Source: an uncultured Candidatus Saccharibacteria bacterium (lineage in GTDB: Bacteria; Patescibacteriota; Saccharimonadia; Saccharimonadales; Saccharimonadaceae). Taken from it: a DNA stretch of 32,808 bases. The stretch covers positions 1 through 32,808 of the forward strand of contig CALIMM010000002.1 in NCBI GenBank assembly GCA_938045445.1, given 5' to 3'. Under the pieces are notes generated by a model. The model did no database searches. It had not been told where the DNA came from and saw nothing but the letters and a program-made list of their open reading frames with translations. Both the position numbers and the translations under genes were made by a program. This document shows, piece by piece, positions 8,137 through 15,628 of this stretch; within the stretch, counting starts at the first letter, position 1, and the number at the start of each line of letters is the position of its first letter.

Positions 8137-10401
8137 CTAATAGAACTTCACGTGGCGTTGGGCATTTGTGTTTTTGTTGGCACGGGGTGTGGGGTTGGTG
8201 GTAGTCGTGTCATCGCCCAGTTGGCCGTTGGAGTTGTTGCCTACCGTAAAGACCTTGCGATTGTTGGTATAGACTACCGTTGTACCATAGCCCGAGCGCA
8301 CATACGATGCCAAGTTGCCCTGCGTGCCAAGCACGAGCATTTGCTGCGGCGTGGGGTAGATGCCGTTGGTGCCACCACCAATATGCCCAATACCTAGCTG
8401 GCCTGTCACATTGCTGCCTGCCCCAAAGACACGGCCGTCGCTGGTGACAACGAAGGTATTGGCATTCTTGGGATCGAGACCATTCGAGGTTGTCCAGGAC
8501 GAGACCGCCTTGACGCCAGGCGGGAGAATGAATTTAACTGGGGTTGGGTTATATACGTGGCGTTTGTAAGCATCTAGATTGGATGTGTCGACATAGACAC
8601 CATTGCCTAGTGCACCGTTATTGAGGCCAAAGGTCTTGACCTCGCCATTAGCATAGACCATAGTGGCAAAGTATTGGTCTGTTGTGACGTCTATTACTCC
8701 AGATGGTGCAATACGCTCGAGTGTTGGGTTGTATGGCAAGAATGTTCTGTCTGTATAGTACTCACACGAAGTCATCTTTGTTTCGCCACCGGTTACTCCA
8801 TTGGCCTCAGCGATGCACAGGCCTCGACCGCCAATGTCAGTACTATTACTAAGATAGATGTGATTCCACGAACTTGCTGGGTAGCGAAAGTCAAAGCGCT
8901 TGCCATTAGACCACCAAGCGCACCACCGCATACGCGTCTCTTCATTATTATGGCCGGTTGCTTCGACACAGCGGTTTTGGCCTCCACCTGGGTTTGACTC
9001 GACTTGCAGGGCGTTATTCGTCCGGTCGAAGTGCCACTTTTGGTTTGCAGCAGCACCCGAGCACTTTTCTGTCCTAAGGTTTGCCCCCACCGCCGCCAAG
9101 CAACGGTCTGACACCCCCGCACGCAGCCGGAAGGTCGGCACCCCTGCTTGGCCATAGTTTGTCTTGCCCGCCGAGTAGACTGCCCCTGCACTATCGCGAA
9201 TATAGACCGTATCGCCGTCAAAGGCGAGCTGCACTGCTTTGGTCTTGCCAGGTTTGCCAAAGTCGCCCAAGCGGACGGGTGCTCGCCGCTCATTGATATC
9301 GCCCTGAGCGAGCTGGCCAAACTCATTATTGCCCCAGCCATAGACCGCACCGCTCTCACCAATCGCATAGGCTGTTTTGCTGTCGACTGCCCAGGAGTGA
9401 GCATCAGCCCGGATCTTCTCAGGGAAGGGCATCTTGGTTGGCATCTTTATCGTTGGAGCGGTCGAGTTAATACCGGCAACACCTTTGTCGTTGGAGCCAG
9501 CTACATAGACGTTCCCCTGAGATGTTACGACAAAGGTGACAATCCCCAGTGGTGATACGAAGGTCGCAACATTGTCATTGCCAGGCAGTACAAACTGGAC
9601 GGGGTTTGTTACCCATGCAATAATTTGGCTCGGGTTGCCAATCTGCCCAAAGTTATGCAGCCCCGCACCCCATACCTCGCCATTCTCCGTGAGGGCAAAC
9701 AGGTTACGGCCATGAGAGAGGAAGTTGGTGTAGGTACGCACAACACGCTTATTAGCAGGAATATTAAATTGCTTGAGCGTGAGTGTGTCGGTAGTCGAAC
9801 CAACTCCCAGCTGGCCAAAACCATTGAACCCTGCTGAGCGTGGCCGCCCAAACTCGTCGATGACGGTAAAGAACGCACCATTGAATGTAAAGCCGCCGCC
9901 AGCCGCGTAGCCAAATGAGACGCTATCAAGCAGTGCGCTCAGGCCCGCTTGCCCTGCCAGGCGATATTCATAGCTCTTCCATACTGCGCCATCCGTCGTG
10001 CGGATAAGCTCCGTCCGGCCCACTGCTGTAATGCGCTGAATGCTCCCTTCGCGGCGCTCTGGCTCACCCACCTCAAAGGTCGTGCGCACATTGCCGTCCT
10101 GCTGAACATACTGGGTGCGACCAGCGACTACTGTGCCTTTGCAATCAGTATTAGGCCGCAATTTTGCAGCATCTGACCACTGAGCGAGGTCGTTATTGAG
10201 CTCAAGGCATTTACTAGCAAGGACGACGCCACTCTCAGCTGCCTCACGGGCCAAGCGCCGGTAGTGCTGAGCATAGAGCCCCTCGCGAATCGCCGTCGAC
10301 GCAGACGCCGCCACGAGGAGTAGCATCATCGCTACCACCGATGCCACAATCACTGTTGGCAGGGCAAACCCTGCGCTTGATCTATCTTTGTTCAGTCTCA
10401 T
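8137..10401 (-). CDS. Pilin-like surface protein with RCC1 repeats and ricin-B lectin domain
   Basis: A 754-aa predicted extracellular protein. The N-terminus has a type IV prepilin motif: a short basic leader, then GFALPT at residues 11-16 and a hydrophobic helix to about 38. This resembles the PilX/GspK-like minor pilins more than major pilins because it lacks Glu5. Residues about 165-425 and 560-735 contain RCC1 propeller repeats (GWGNNEFGQLAQGD, GAGSNVTGQLGIGH, VGNNSNGQLGDDT). Between them, about 425-555, is a Cys-rich ricin-B-like lectin domain with NQKWHFD. ATG 10401 is preferred over 10437 because it places the leader correctly and lies 7 nt from a -10 box. Likely a pilus-tip or surface adhesin; no pilus machinery genes are adjacent. 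Confidence 0.88.
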   Translation of the reverse strand: MRLNKDRSSAGFALPTVIVASVVAMMLLLVAASASTAIREGLYAQHYRRLAREAAESGVVLASKCLELNNDLAQWSDAAKLRPNTDCKGTVVAGRTQYVQQDGNVRTTFEVGEPERREGSIQRITAVGRTELIRTTDGAVWKSYEYRLAGQAGLSALLDSVSFGYAAGGGFTFNGAFFTVIDEFGRPRSAGFNGFGQLGVGSTTDTLTLKQFNIPANKRVVRTYTNFLSHGRNLFALTENGEVWGAGLHNFGQIGNPSQIIAWVTNPVQFVLPGNDNVATFVSPLGIVTFVVTSQGNVYVAGSNDKGVAGINSTAPTIKMPTKMPFPEKIRADAHSWAVDSKTAYAIGESGAVYGWGNNEFGQLAQGDINERRAPVRLGDFGKPGKTKAVQLAFDGDTVYIRDSAGAVYSAGKTNYGQAGVPTFRLRAGVSDRCLAAVGANLRTEKCSGAAANQKWHFDRTNNALQVESNPGGGQNRCVEATGHNNEETRMRWCAWWSNGKRFDFRYPASSWNHIYLSNSTDIGGRGLCIAEANGVTGGETKMTSCEYYTDRTFLPYNPTLERIAPSGVIDVTTDQYFATMVYANGEVKTFGLNNGALGNGVYVDTSNLDAYKRHVYNPTPVKFILPPGVKAVSSWTTSNGLDPKNANTFVVTSDGRVFGAGSNVTGQLGIGHIGGGTNGIYPTPQQMLVLGTQGNLASYVRSGYGTTVVYTNNRKVFTVGNNSNGQLGDDTTTTNPTPRANKNTNAQRHVKFY

Positions 10402-10408
10402 TGCTTCT

Positions 10409-10437
10409 ACAATAGCGTAGATTGCAACCGTAAGCAA
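10409..10437 (-). promoter_or_regulatory. Promoter of the pilin/RCC1/lectin gene
   Basis: On the minus strand TTGCTT (10432-10437), a 17-nt spacer and TATTGT (10409-10414). The -10 ends 7 nt before ATG 10401, predicting a leaderless message. Confidence 0.55.
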
Positions 10438-10703
10438 TATGCTAGTACAAAATTATGCGCAGTATAGTATACGTATGATAGGTTCTCATGCCTGAAGCTT
10501 ACACAAATTCTAAAGCACACTCCACCGATGTGAAGTAGTAGATAGAAAGGTGCAGAGCAGAGAAGTGGAGACTTATTGTAATGCTCACGTTCACCACTAC
10601 GAGAGGTGAGCCTACCAAGTATGCGAGTTCTCATGATATTGAAAGGCGTGTACTTGAGAGAAGGGGTGTGGAAGCAGTTGATATTTTACGATGAGATTGC
10701 CTC

Positions 10704-12371
10704 TTACTGCGCCCCAATCTGCACTACCTCACCACCGAGCTTTTGCCGGAAGTAATTGTCGTGGCTGACGTAAAGGATAGCGCCAGTGTAGCGCTCCAGC
10801 GCCGCTTCGAGCTCTTCGATACTGGGCAAGTCGAGGTGGTTAGTGGGCTCGTCGAGGATGAGTAGCTGCGGCTCATTGGCTAACATGCTAATAATCTGGA
10901 AGCGCGCCTTCTGCCCACCGCTCAGGCGAGCGAGCGGCACATCGCTATCCGTCTCGGCAAAGAGATAGTCGCTCATCAATTGGCGGAGCTTGGTCTGGCC
11001 GATTGGCAGCCCACGGTCGAGATGCATTTGCTCAATCGCCTGAGCCAGTGTGAGGCCAAGATACGTCGGGGCAATCTCTTGCTCATACACACCAATCCGA
11101 ATATGGCTATCGAGCTGCAGCGAGCCACTATAGACAATTGGCGTATCGCTACCTCTGTCTTGCACCAGATTTTGTGCGGCAAGTAGTTCTCGAATAAGTG
11201 TCGTCTTGCCAGCGCCATTGCGACCACGCAGCTCCACAGCTTCACCCTCACGCAGATCAATATTCACCCCCTCAAATAAAATCCGTTCGCCATAGCCCAG
11301 CGCCAAATCTCGCACCGCTACTAGCGTGCGCTGGCTTCGCATTGCACCATCGCGCATACTCAGGCGAATCGTCCGTGCCTTAAACTTCTGGTAACGATCA
11401 GCCATCTTATACTCCAGCTGCGCCACATTGTCGCGATCAATCCAAAACGTTGGCTTCTCTATCTGCTCAAGCTCCTCAAGCTCGGCCATAGCCTGCTGCT
11501 CACGCTGCTTGAATTGCTTGATGGTGCCGGGGTCACGCGCTCGCTCCTTCATCCGGCGAAACTGCACCACCTTGTCCTTCACATTGGCAATCCGCCGCTC
11601 GACCTGCTCGTACTCATGCATCGCGTTGCCCGTTGCCGAGGCATTTTGGCGCAGGTAGGCATCGTAGTTACCCCGGTAGCTCAGGGCCGTGCCGTCTTTT
11701 ATCTCAACGATCCGATCCATCTCTGCCAGCACATCTCGGTCGTGGGTAATGACGAGCATCGCTTGCTTCGCGCCCTTGAGCCAGTCGACAAACTGCTTCT
11801 TGGCGACATAATCCATGTGATTGGTTGGCTCATCGATCAGTGCAAGGTCGGCCTGAGCGTGCATAATCTTCACCACCTCCACTAGGCGCTTCTGCCCACC
11901 GCTCAAACTCGCCAGATGTCGTTCACCATAGCCTGCCATTTGGAAGTTCTTTAGCTCCTCTGCCACTAGCTCCTCAATCTGGTAGAAGCCCTTTTGGCCA
12001 AAGCGCTCCAGCGCCGCGGTGTATGCCTCGATTTTTTCCATGTCGTCACCCATCGTCTCGGGGTAGGTGGTGATAATATGGCGCAGGCGCGCATACTCCG
12101 GCAGGCCACGCAAGATATATTCGAGCACTGTGATATCGCCGCTGTCGTGATGCTCTTGGGCCGTTGCCACCACCACACTGCCACGCTTGAAGATAATCGA
12201 GCCACTATAGTCATCGTCCACCCCTGTTAGCATGCCAAACAGTGTCGACTTGCCAACACCGTTGCGCCCCACCAGGCCCACCTTCTCGCCATCATCCACA
12301 CTAAACTTCACATCCGTCATCAGCATCTTCGCCCCAAACGACTTCTCGGTAATGGCAATATCGGCAATCAT
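10704..12371 (-). CDS. ABC-F family ATPase
   Basis: A 555-aa protein with two ABC ATPase domains and no membrane segments: a soluble ABC-F translation factor type. Domain 1 has Walker A GRNGVGKST (35-43), signature LSGGQKR (156-162) and Walker B ALIDEPTNHMD. Domain 2 has GRNGAGKTT, LSGGQKARF and LLILDEPTNHLD. The linker carries a charged helical stretch (MKERARDPGTIKQFKQREQQ). ABC-F proteins bind the ribosomal E site and tune or rescue translation; some give antibiotic resistance, which cannot be judged here. Start 12371 is chosen over 12443 because a TATAAT box lies 7 nt upstream and family proteins start here. Confidence 0.93.
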   Translation of the reverse strand: MIADIAITEKSFGAKMLMTDVKFSVDDGEKVGLVGRNGVGKSTLFGMLTGVDDDYSGSIIFKRGSVVVATAQEHHDSGDITVLEYILRGLPEYARLRHIITTYPETMGDDMEKIEAYTAALERFGQKGFYQIEELVAEELKNFQMAGYGERHLASLSGGQKRLVEVVKIMHAQADLALIDEPTNHMDYVAKKQFVDWLKGAKQAMLVITHDRDVLAEMDRIVEIKDGTALSYRGNYDAYLRQNASATGNAMHEYEQVERRIANVKDKVVQFRRMKERARDPGTIKQFKQREQQAMAELEELEQIEKPTFWIDRDNVAQLEYKMADRYQKFKARTIRLSMRDGAMRSQRTLVAVRDLALGYGERILFEGVNIDLREGEAVELRGRNGAGKTTLIRELLAAQNLVQDRGSDTPIVYSGSLQLDSHIRIGVYEQEIAPTYLGLTLAQAIEQMHLDRGLPIGQTKLRQLMSDYLFAETDSDVPLARLSGGQKARFQIISMLANEPQLLILDEPTNHLDLPSIEELEAALERYTGAILYVSHDNYFRQKLGGEVVQIGAQ

Positions 12372-12378
12372 AGAGGAT

Positions 12379-12384
12379 ATTATA
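12379..12384 (-). promoter_or_regulatory. Extended -10 (TGCTATAAT) of the ABC-F gene
   Basis: TATAAT with TGC immediately upstream on the minus strand. A 7-nt gap to ATG 12371 predicts a leaderless message. No good -35 is seen, consistent with an extended -10 promoter. Confidence 0.7.
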
Positions 12385-12673
12385 GCATGGCAAGGTATAA
12401 CGATAGGGGAGGGGTGACCTCCATACACCCTTTTCGGATACAAAAAGCCGGGGGTATTTCATCAGCCTTGTTGTATGATGCTAATATTACAACATATTTT
12501 TATGAGCTATATTTTTGACATTTTGTTAACACTCTGTTAGGCATCCTAGTAGGCAAATTTTGTAAATAAAACAGAGGTAGAAGCGCGGCAATCAACACCA
12601 TACTGTATATCAGAATGATATGCAGTATATGTGCTATACCATCATGCATTGCCATTACGGCAGCATTCCCCAC
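12385..12673. other. Intergenic region with an imperfect hairpin
   Basis: AT-rich non-coding sequence between divergent transcription units. A hairpin at 12600-12628 pairs ATACTG-T-ATATC with GATAT-G-CAGTAT around a 5-nt loop. It has no U-run, so it may be a binding site or chance. A short open frame from ATG 12644 runs through the cassette promoter and is judged fortuitous. Confidence 0.4.
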
Positions 12674-12784
12674 TTGACTAGCCTCTCATATATTGATATA
12701 TATATTAACTTTTCGCTCAAGGCGTTCCTTGGGGCGGAGAGTCGTCCCTCGCTTTGAGCTCGCCTTTGAAAGGAGGTGAGAAAG
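12674..12784 (+). promoter_or_regulatory. Cassette 1: promoter, structured 5' leader and full SD
   Basis: TTGACT (12674-12679) and TATATA (12697-12702) have 17-nt spacing. The -10 overlaps the palindrome ATATATTGATATAT (12688-12701). The leader folds into a two-tier hairpin: outer GCTCAAGGCG/CGCTTTGAGC, inner GGGGCG/CGTCCC with loop GAGAGT. It is followed by AAAGGAGGTGA, complementary over 11 nt to the canonical 16S rRNA 3' tail, 5 nt before ATG 12785. The same layout recurs at 26184 and, reduced, at 19763. Confidence 0.85.
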
Positions 12785-13000
12785 ATGTACGGACAGGACC
12801 GAGCCCTGGGGCTCGGCTGGTGTGTATGTGCATCCGTAATTCCCGGGGTTATCGTCGGGTATGTGATGTATTACATCATCGGCATCTCTCAAGCTCTATC
12901 CACAGTGGCAGGTGCAGCAATCGCAATACCTAGCGCGATTGCCACGTACGTCGTCCTTATGCGCATTATGCGTAAATGGGACGAAGACATGGGGCGTTAA
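12785..13000 (+). CDS. Small membrane protein, cassette 1 cargo
   Basis: A 71-aa protein with two hydrophobic segments (about 11-34 and 38-60) and a charged C-terminus (RKWDEDMGR), probably with both ends on the same side of the membrane. I recognise no family. It does not resemble the 91-aa protein in the matching cassette at 26296 beyond being small and hydrophobic. The start is ATG 12785, placed correctly after a very strong Shine-Dalgarno; the GTG at 12776 lies inside that SD and is rejected. Strong promoter plus strong SD imply high expression. It could be a toxin-like, effector or stress membrane peptide, but nothing in the sequence proves any of these. Confidence 0.8.
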   Translation: MYGQDRALGLGWCVCASVIPGVIVGYVMYYIIGISQALSTVAGAAIAIPSAIATYVVLMRIMRKWDEDMGR

Positions 13001-13122
13001 GCCCACCAAACATAGCTCACTGAACCATGTCTCAATCTGATTGCAGTACCATTCTATTGCACTCTCGGATTGAGTAATTAATCCGGGTTCAGTTTGAGTG
13101 TGGTTGGTGGGCTATGTTTTTT
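13001..13122 (+). ncRNA. Cassette 1: structured 3' element and terminator
   Basis: It begins directly after the stop codon. GCCCACCAA (13001-13009) pairs with TTGGTGGGC (13104-13112), followed by TATGTTTTTT. Inside are nested pairs ACTGAACC/GGTTCAGT and CTCAATC/GATTGAG. The block is nearly the same as 26585-26706, far more conserved than the proteins, so it is probably under selection as RNA or DNA. A second, crossing pairing is possible between ACATAGC (13009-13015) and GCTATGT just past the outer stem. Confidence 0.8.
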
Positions 13123-13197
13123 GTTAAAGGAAATTAGTTGAACCCTTCACATTATTATTCTGTTATTTTTACGACATTTTTTCCATACATTTAGCGG

Positions 13198-13203
13198 TAT
13201 AAT
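13198..13203 (+). promoter_or_regulatory. -10 box TATAAT of the 130-aa unknown gene
   Basis: A perfect TATAAT, 45 nt before the preferred ATG 13249, with AAAGGA between as Shine-Dalgarno. The -35 is unclear. Confidence 0.55.
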
Positions 13204-13248
13204 GGTCTGCAGACACGCTAGAAAATGACAGAAAGGATCATTAATATT

Positions 13249-13641
13249 ATGAGCGAGCAACTCGCTTTTATTAAAAGTGACGACATTACGCTAACAGGTA
13301 GTAATAATACTGCCATCACCCATGGCCTCCAGACGGCACTCTTCCCGCGCAATATCCCCGCGCGCGAGATAACGCAGCTTTCGCCGGATGAGCTACAATT
13401 TATGGCAACGAACGAAATGCTCGATGAGGCCAATATCCATTTTACGCAAGAAGAGCAAGCGACACTATCCAAATTCATTGATCCGATTGCTGCTGTTGAT
13501 AAACTTATGGCAAGTGAACTTACTCAAGAATGTTTGCTTATCAAGCGAGAGCAGGGGACGCTGAGTGATATGATACAGCTTATCGAGGCAACCCTCGCAG
13601 CGGATAGCAAAACTCACGCCAGTATTTCTTTAGTAGAGTAG
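13249..13641 (+). CDS. Hypothetical soluble protein
   Basis: A 130-aa protein that is acidic, predicted largely helical, and without membrane segments or recognisable motifs. The segment LSPDELQFMATNEMLDEAN is followed by two more helices. The start is taken as ATG 13249 (MSEQLAFIKSDD) because AAAGGA lies about 11 nt upstream; ATG 13225 would add eight residues and lacks a ribosome site. It sits between cassette 1 and smpB with its own TATAAT promoter. No function can be assigned. Confidence 0.7.
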   Translation: MSEQLAFIKSDDITLTGSNNTAITHGLQTALFPRNIPAREITQLSPDELQFMATNEMLDEANIHFTQEEQATLSKFIDPIAAVDKLMASELTQECLLIKREQGTLSDMIQLIEATLAADSKTHASISLVE

Positions 13642-13715
13642 CACGCCGATCTCTCATATATTCATAAGCAACTGTAGCAAGCACTTCAGAGTGCTACAAT
13701 ATCCACCACATCTGC

Positions 13716-13721
13716 TACAAT
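13716..13721 (+). promoter_or_regulatory. -10 box TACAAT of smpB
   Basis: CTGCTACAAT, an extended -10, lies 11 nt before ATG 13733, so any leader is only a few nucleotides. A second GTGCTACAAT copy 22 nt upstream (13694-13699) could be a tandem start. A 6-bp hairpin AGCACT/AGTGCT (13680-13695) overlaps that upstream copy. Confidence 0.6.
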
Positions 13722-13732
13722 AGAAGAGACGT

Positions 13733-14212
13733 ATGAGCAAATCACATACTACCAAGCCACCAGTACCAGCTATTGTCAACCGCCGCGCGCGGTTTGATTA
13801 TGAGCTGAGCGACGACATAGTGGTTGGCATGAGCCTGACCGGCCTAGAGGTGCGCGCTGCCCGCGAGGGCCACGTGCAACTCAAGGGGGCATATGTGACG
13901 ATTCGCAATAGTGAGCTGTGGCTCAATAACGCCAGCTTCTCGCTGCGCCACAACGAGCAGGGCCAACCAAACGCCCGAACAGTCAGCACCAGTGCGCGCA
14001 AACTCCTAGCAAAGCGGCGGCAGATCGAGCAACTCGCTGCTCGCAAGAAGGAGGGCTATACCATCGTCCCTACGAAGCTCCTCACTAGTGGCCGTTACAT
14101 TAAGCTCGTCATTGCCCTCGGTAAGGGCAAGAAACGCTACGACAAGCGCGAAACCATCAAACGCCGCGATGTGGAGCGAGAGCAGCGACGGGCGGTGCGG
14201 CAGTATCGCTAG
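13733..14212 (+). CDS. smpB: SsrA-binding protein SmpB
   Basis: A 159-aa tmRNA partner that delivers tmRNA to stalled ribosomes in trans-translation. Family features in order: an N-terminal oligonucleotide-binding barrel (NRRARFDYELSDDIVVGMSL, TGLEVRAAREGHVQLKGAYV) and the basic C-terminal tail (GKGKKRYDKRETIKRRDVER) that enters the mRNA channel. Length is normal. The tmRNA gene itself was not found in this window. Near-leaderless start; a hairpin terminator follows 14 nt after the stop. Confidence 0.97.
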   Translation: MSKSHTTKPPVPAIVNRRARFDYELSDDIVVGMSLTGLEVRAAREGHVQLKGAYVTIRNSELWLNNASFSLRHNEQGQPNARTVSTSARKLLAKRRQIEQLAARKKEGYTIVPTKLLTSGRYIKLVIALGKGKKRYDKRETIKRRDVEREQRRAVRQYR

Positions 14213-14226
14213 TGGAATCTTGAGAG

Positions 14227-14245
14227 AGCCTAGGCTAGGCTTTTT
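14227..14245 (+). terminator. smpB terminator
   Basis: AGCCTA (14227-14232) / TAGGCT (14236-14241) with a 3-nt loop runs directly into a T-run. Confidence 0.7.
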
Positions 14246-14294
14246 AAAACCTCGATGCTCGGATTATTACAATCATACACACTAAAGAGAAAAC

Positions 14295-14327
14295 AAAAAC
14301 TCACTACTGATCATGTAGTGAGTTTTT
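14295..14327 (-). terminator. Bidirectional terminator
   Basis: A 13-bp perfect stem AAAAACTCACTAC (14295-14307) / GTAGTGAGTTTTT (14315-14327). It is A/T-flanked on both sides, so it can end the minus-strand glycosyltransferase gene and back up the smpB terminator. Confidence 0.85.
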
Positions 14328-14339
14328 GATAAGCATCAT

Positions 14340-15602
14340 CTACTCTTCTTCGAGCGCATTATGGCTGGCAATGAGCGACTCATACAGCGCTACAACTTTC
14401 TTCGCCATCGTCACAGAATCAAACTGGCGCGCTACCCTCAGTGAACCACGAGACAATTGCTCAAGCCTATCGGGGTTAGTAAAGAGATCGTTGAAGACTT
14501 TAGCAAAGTCCTCACCCTCAATCCCATCAGTCAAAATCGCATTTTTCTTGGTCAAGCCCTCGGTCATACGTTCGTCGCAGTAGACAATCGGCAAGCCACT
14601 TGATGCCGCCTCGAGGAAGGTCATTGGCTGGTTGTCAAAGTGGTACGATGCCAGTGAGAAAACATCGGCTTGCTTGAGCAGCGCGGCCACCGCCTCGCTT
14701 GGCTGCATCCCGGTGAAGATCACCCGCTCTGCCACGCCAAGCCGCTCGGCACAGGCGCGCAGCTCTGCCTCGTACGGGCCACCGCCGACTAGCACGAGCT
14801 TCACGTTCTCATCTGGAATATGCGGTAGAGCTTCGACAAGTGCCTGCTGGCGCTTCTCAGGACTCAGACGCGCCACCGAGATAATAAATTTATCGTTCGG
14901 GCCTTTCGTGATAGGCGAATCTGCCGCCGAAGCGTCGTGATAGCGCTGAGTGTCAATACCATTTGGGAAGACGTGGCATGGCGTCGTGAGGCCACCGTCC
15001 TCCACCAGTATCTTGGCTAGGTGCTGCGACGGCGAGATGCAAGCATCACACTGGTTGGCAAATGCCGCAGTCAGGCGCCAACCCTGGCGAGACAACATAT
15101 CGCGAATCGCACTCTTGCCCATACCATGGAGCTGCTCACGCGAGGTGACTGGCAAGATCGGCTTCGTCCGGAAGACAACAGGGAAGGCGACCGAGAGCGC
15201 AATCACCCCAGCTGTTACCATAAACGGATAGTCGTCAATCAGCTCACTATAGAGTGTGTGGATCGTCGTAACATGGGGAATCCGCTGCCGCTTGGCTACA
15301 CTGTGAGCCAGCACACCCATATAGAATTGCATTTGGCTATGGACGATGTCGAATTGGTAGTCATCCAGCTTCTTGGCTAGGCCAGGGTAGATGACGGCCG
15401 TCTCGCGCTTATCAAAGACGTAATTCTTCGATGATGGCAGGCGAATGACGTGGTCGTCGTGATCGTCATAGCCTTCGCACTTTGGCGCAACAATGTACAC
15501 CTCATGGCCCAGCGCCTCAAGCGCCTGCCTCAAATTAACCGTGGACGTCGCCACGCCATGGACTGATGGCAAATAGTCATCAATAAAGATTCCGATTTTC
15601 AT
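14340..15602 (-). CDS. GT4-family glycosyltransferase
   Basis: A 420-aa retaining GT-B glycosyltransferase. The N-terminal domain starts MKIGIFIDDYLPSVHGVATS, with the Gly-rich acceptor loop and HSQMQFYMG. The C-terminal nucleotide-sugar domain has ISVARLSPEKRQQALVEALP, VGGGPYEAEL and EAASSGLPIVYCDE, the EX7E-type donor site. Overall layout resembles diacylglycerol glucosyltransferases and PimB-like mannosyltransferases, so glycolipid synthesis at the membrane is plausible; the substrate is not determinable. It pairs with a similar enzyme at 17610. TATAAT lies 7 nt before ATG 15602, predicting a leaderless message. Confidence 0.92.
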   Translation of the reverse strand: MKIGIFIDDYLPSVHGVATSTVNLRQALEALGHEVYIVAPKCEGYDDHDDHVIRLPSSKNYVFDKRETAVIYPGLAKKLDDYQFDIVHSQMQFYMGVLAHSVAKRQRIPHVTTIHTLYSELIDDYPFMVTAGVIALSVAFPVVFRTKPILPVTSREQLHGMGKSAIRDMLSRQGWRLTAAFANQCDACISPSQHLAKILVEDGGLTTPCHVFPNGIDTQRYHDASAADSPITKGPNDKFIISVARLSPEKRQQALVEALPHIPDENVKLVLVGGGPYEAELRACAERLGVAERVIFTGMQPSEAVAALLKQADVFSLASYHFDNQPMTFLEAASSGLPIVYCDERMTEGLTKKNAILTDGIEGEDFAKVFNDLFTNPDRLEQLSRGSLRVARQFDSVTMAKKVVALYESLIASHNALEEE

Positions 15603-15609
15603 AGCTATT

Positions 15610-15615
15610 ATTATA
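15610..15615 (-). promoter_or_regulatory. Extended -10 (TGCTATAAT) of the glycosyltransferase gene
   Basis: TATAAT with upstream TGC on the minus strand. A 7-nt gap to the ATG predicts a leaderless message. Confidence 0.7.
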
Positions 15616-15628
15616 GCATACTTCTCTG

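Noticed and set aside
12644..12757. Open frame through the cassette 1 promoter and leader whose translation resembles the cassette 3 leader frame
   Set aside because: The similarity follows from the conserved DNA. Pair-preserving changes and the downstream SD favour an RNA leader, and the frame stops before the real gene in cassette 1.
13001..13122. Resemblance of the gene-plus-palindromic-3'-element layout to integron cassettes with attC sites
   Set aside because: The ends do not match the attC core (RYYYAAC...GTTRRRY), each unit has its own promoter, copies are far apart rather than tandem, and no integrase is visible.
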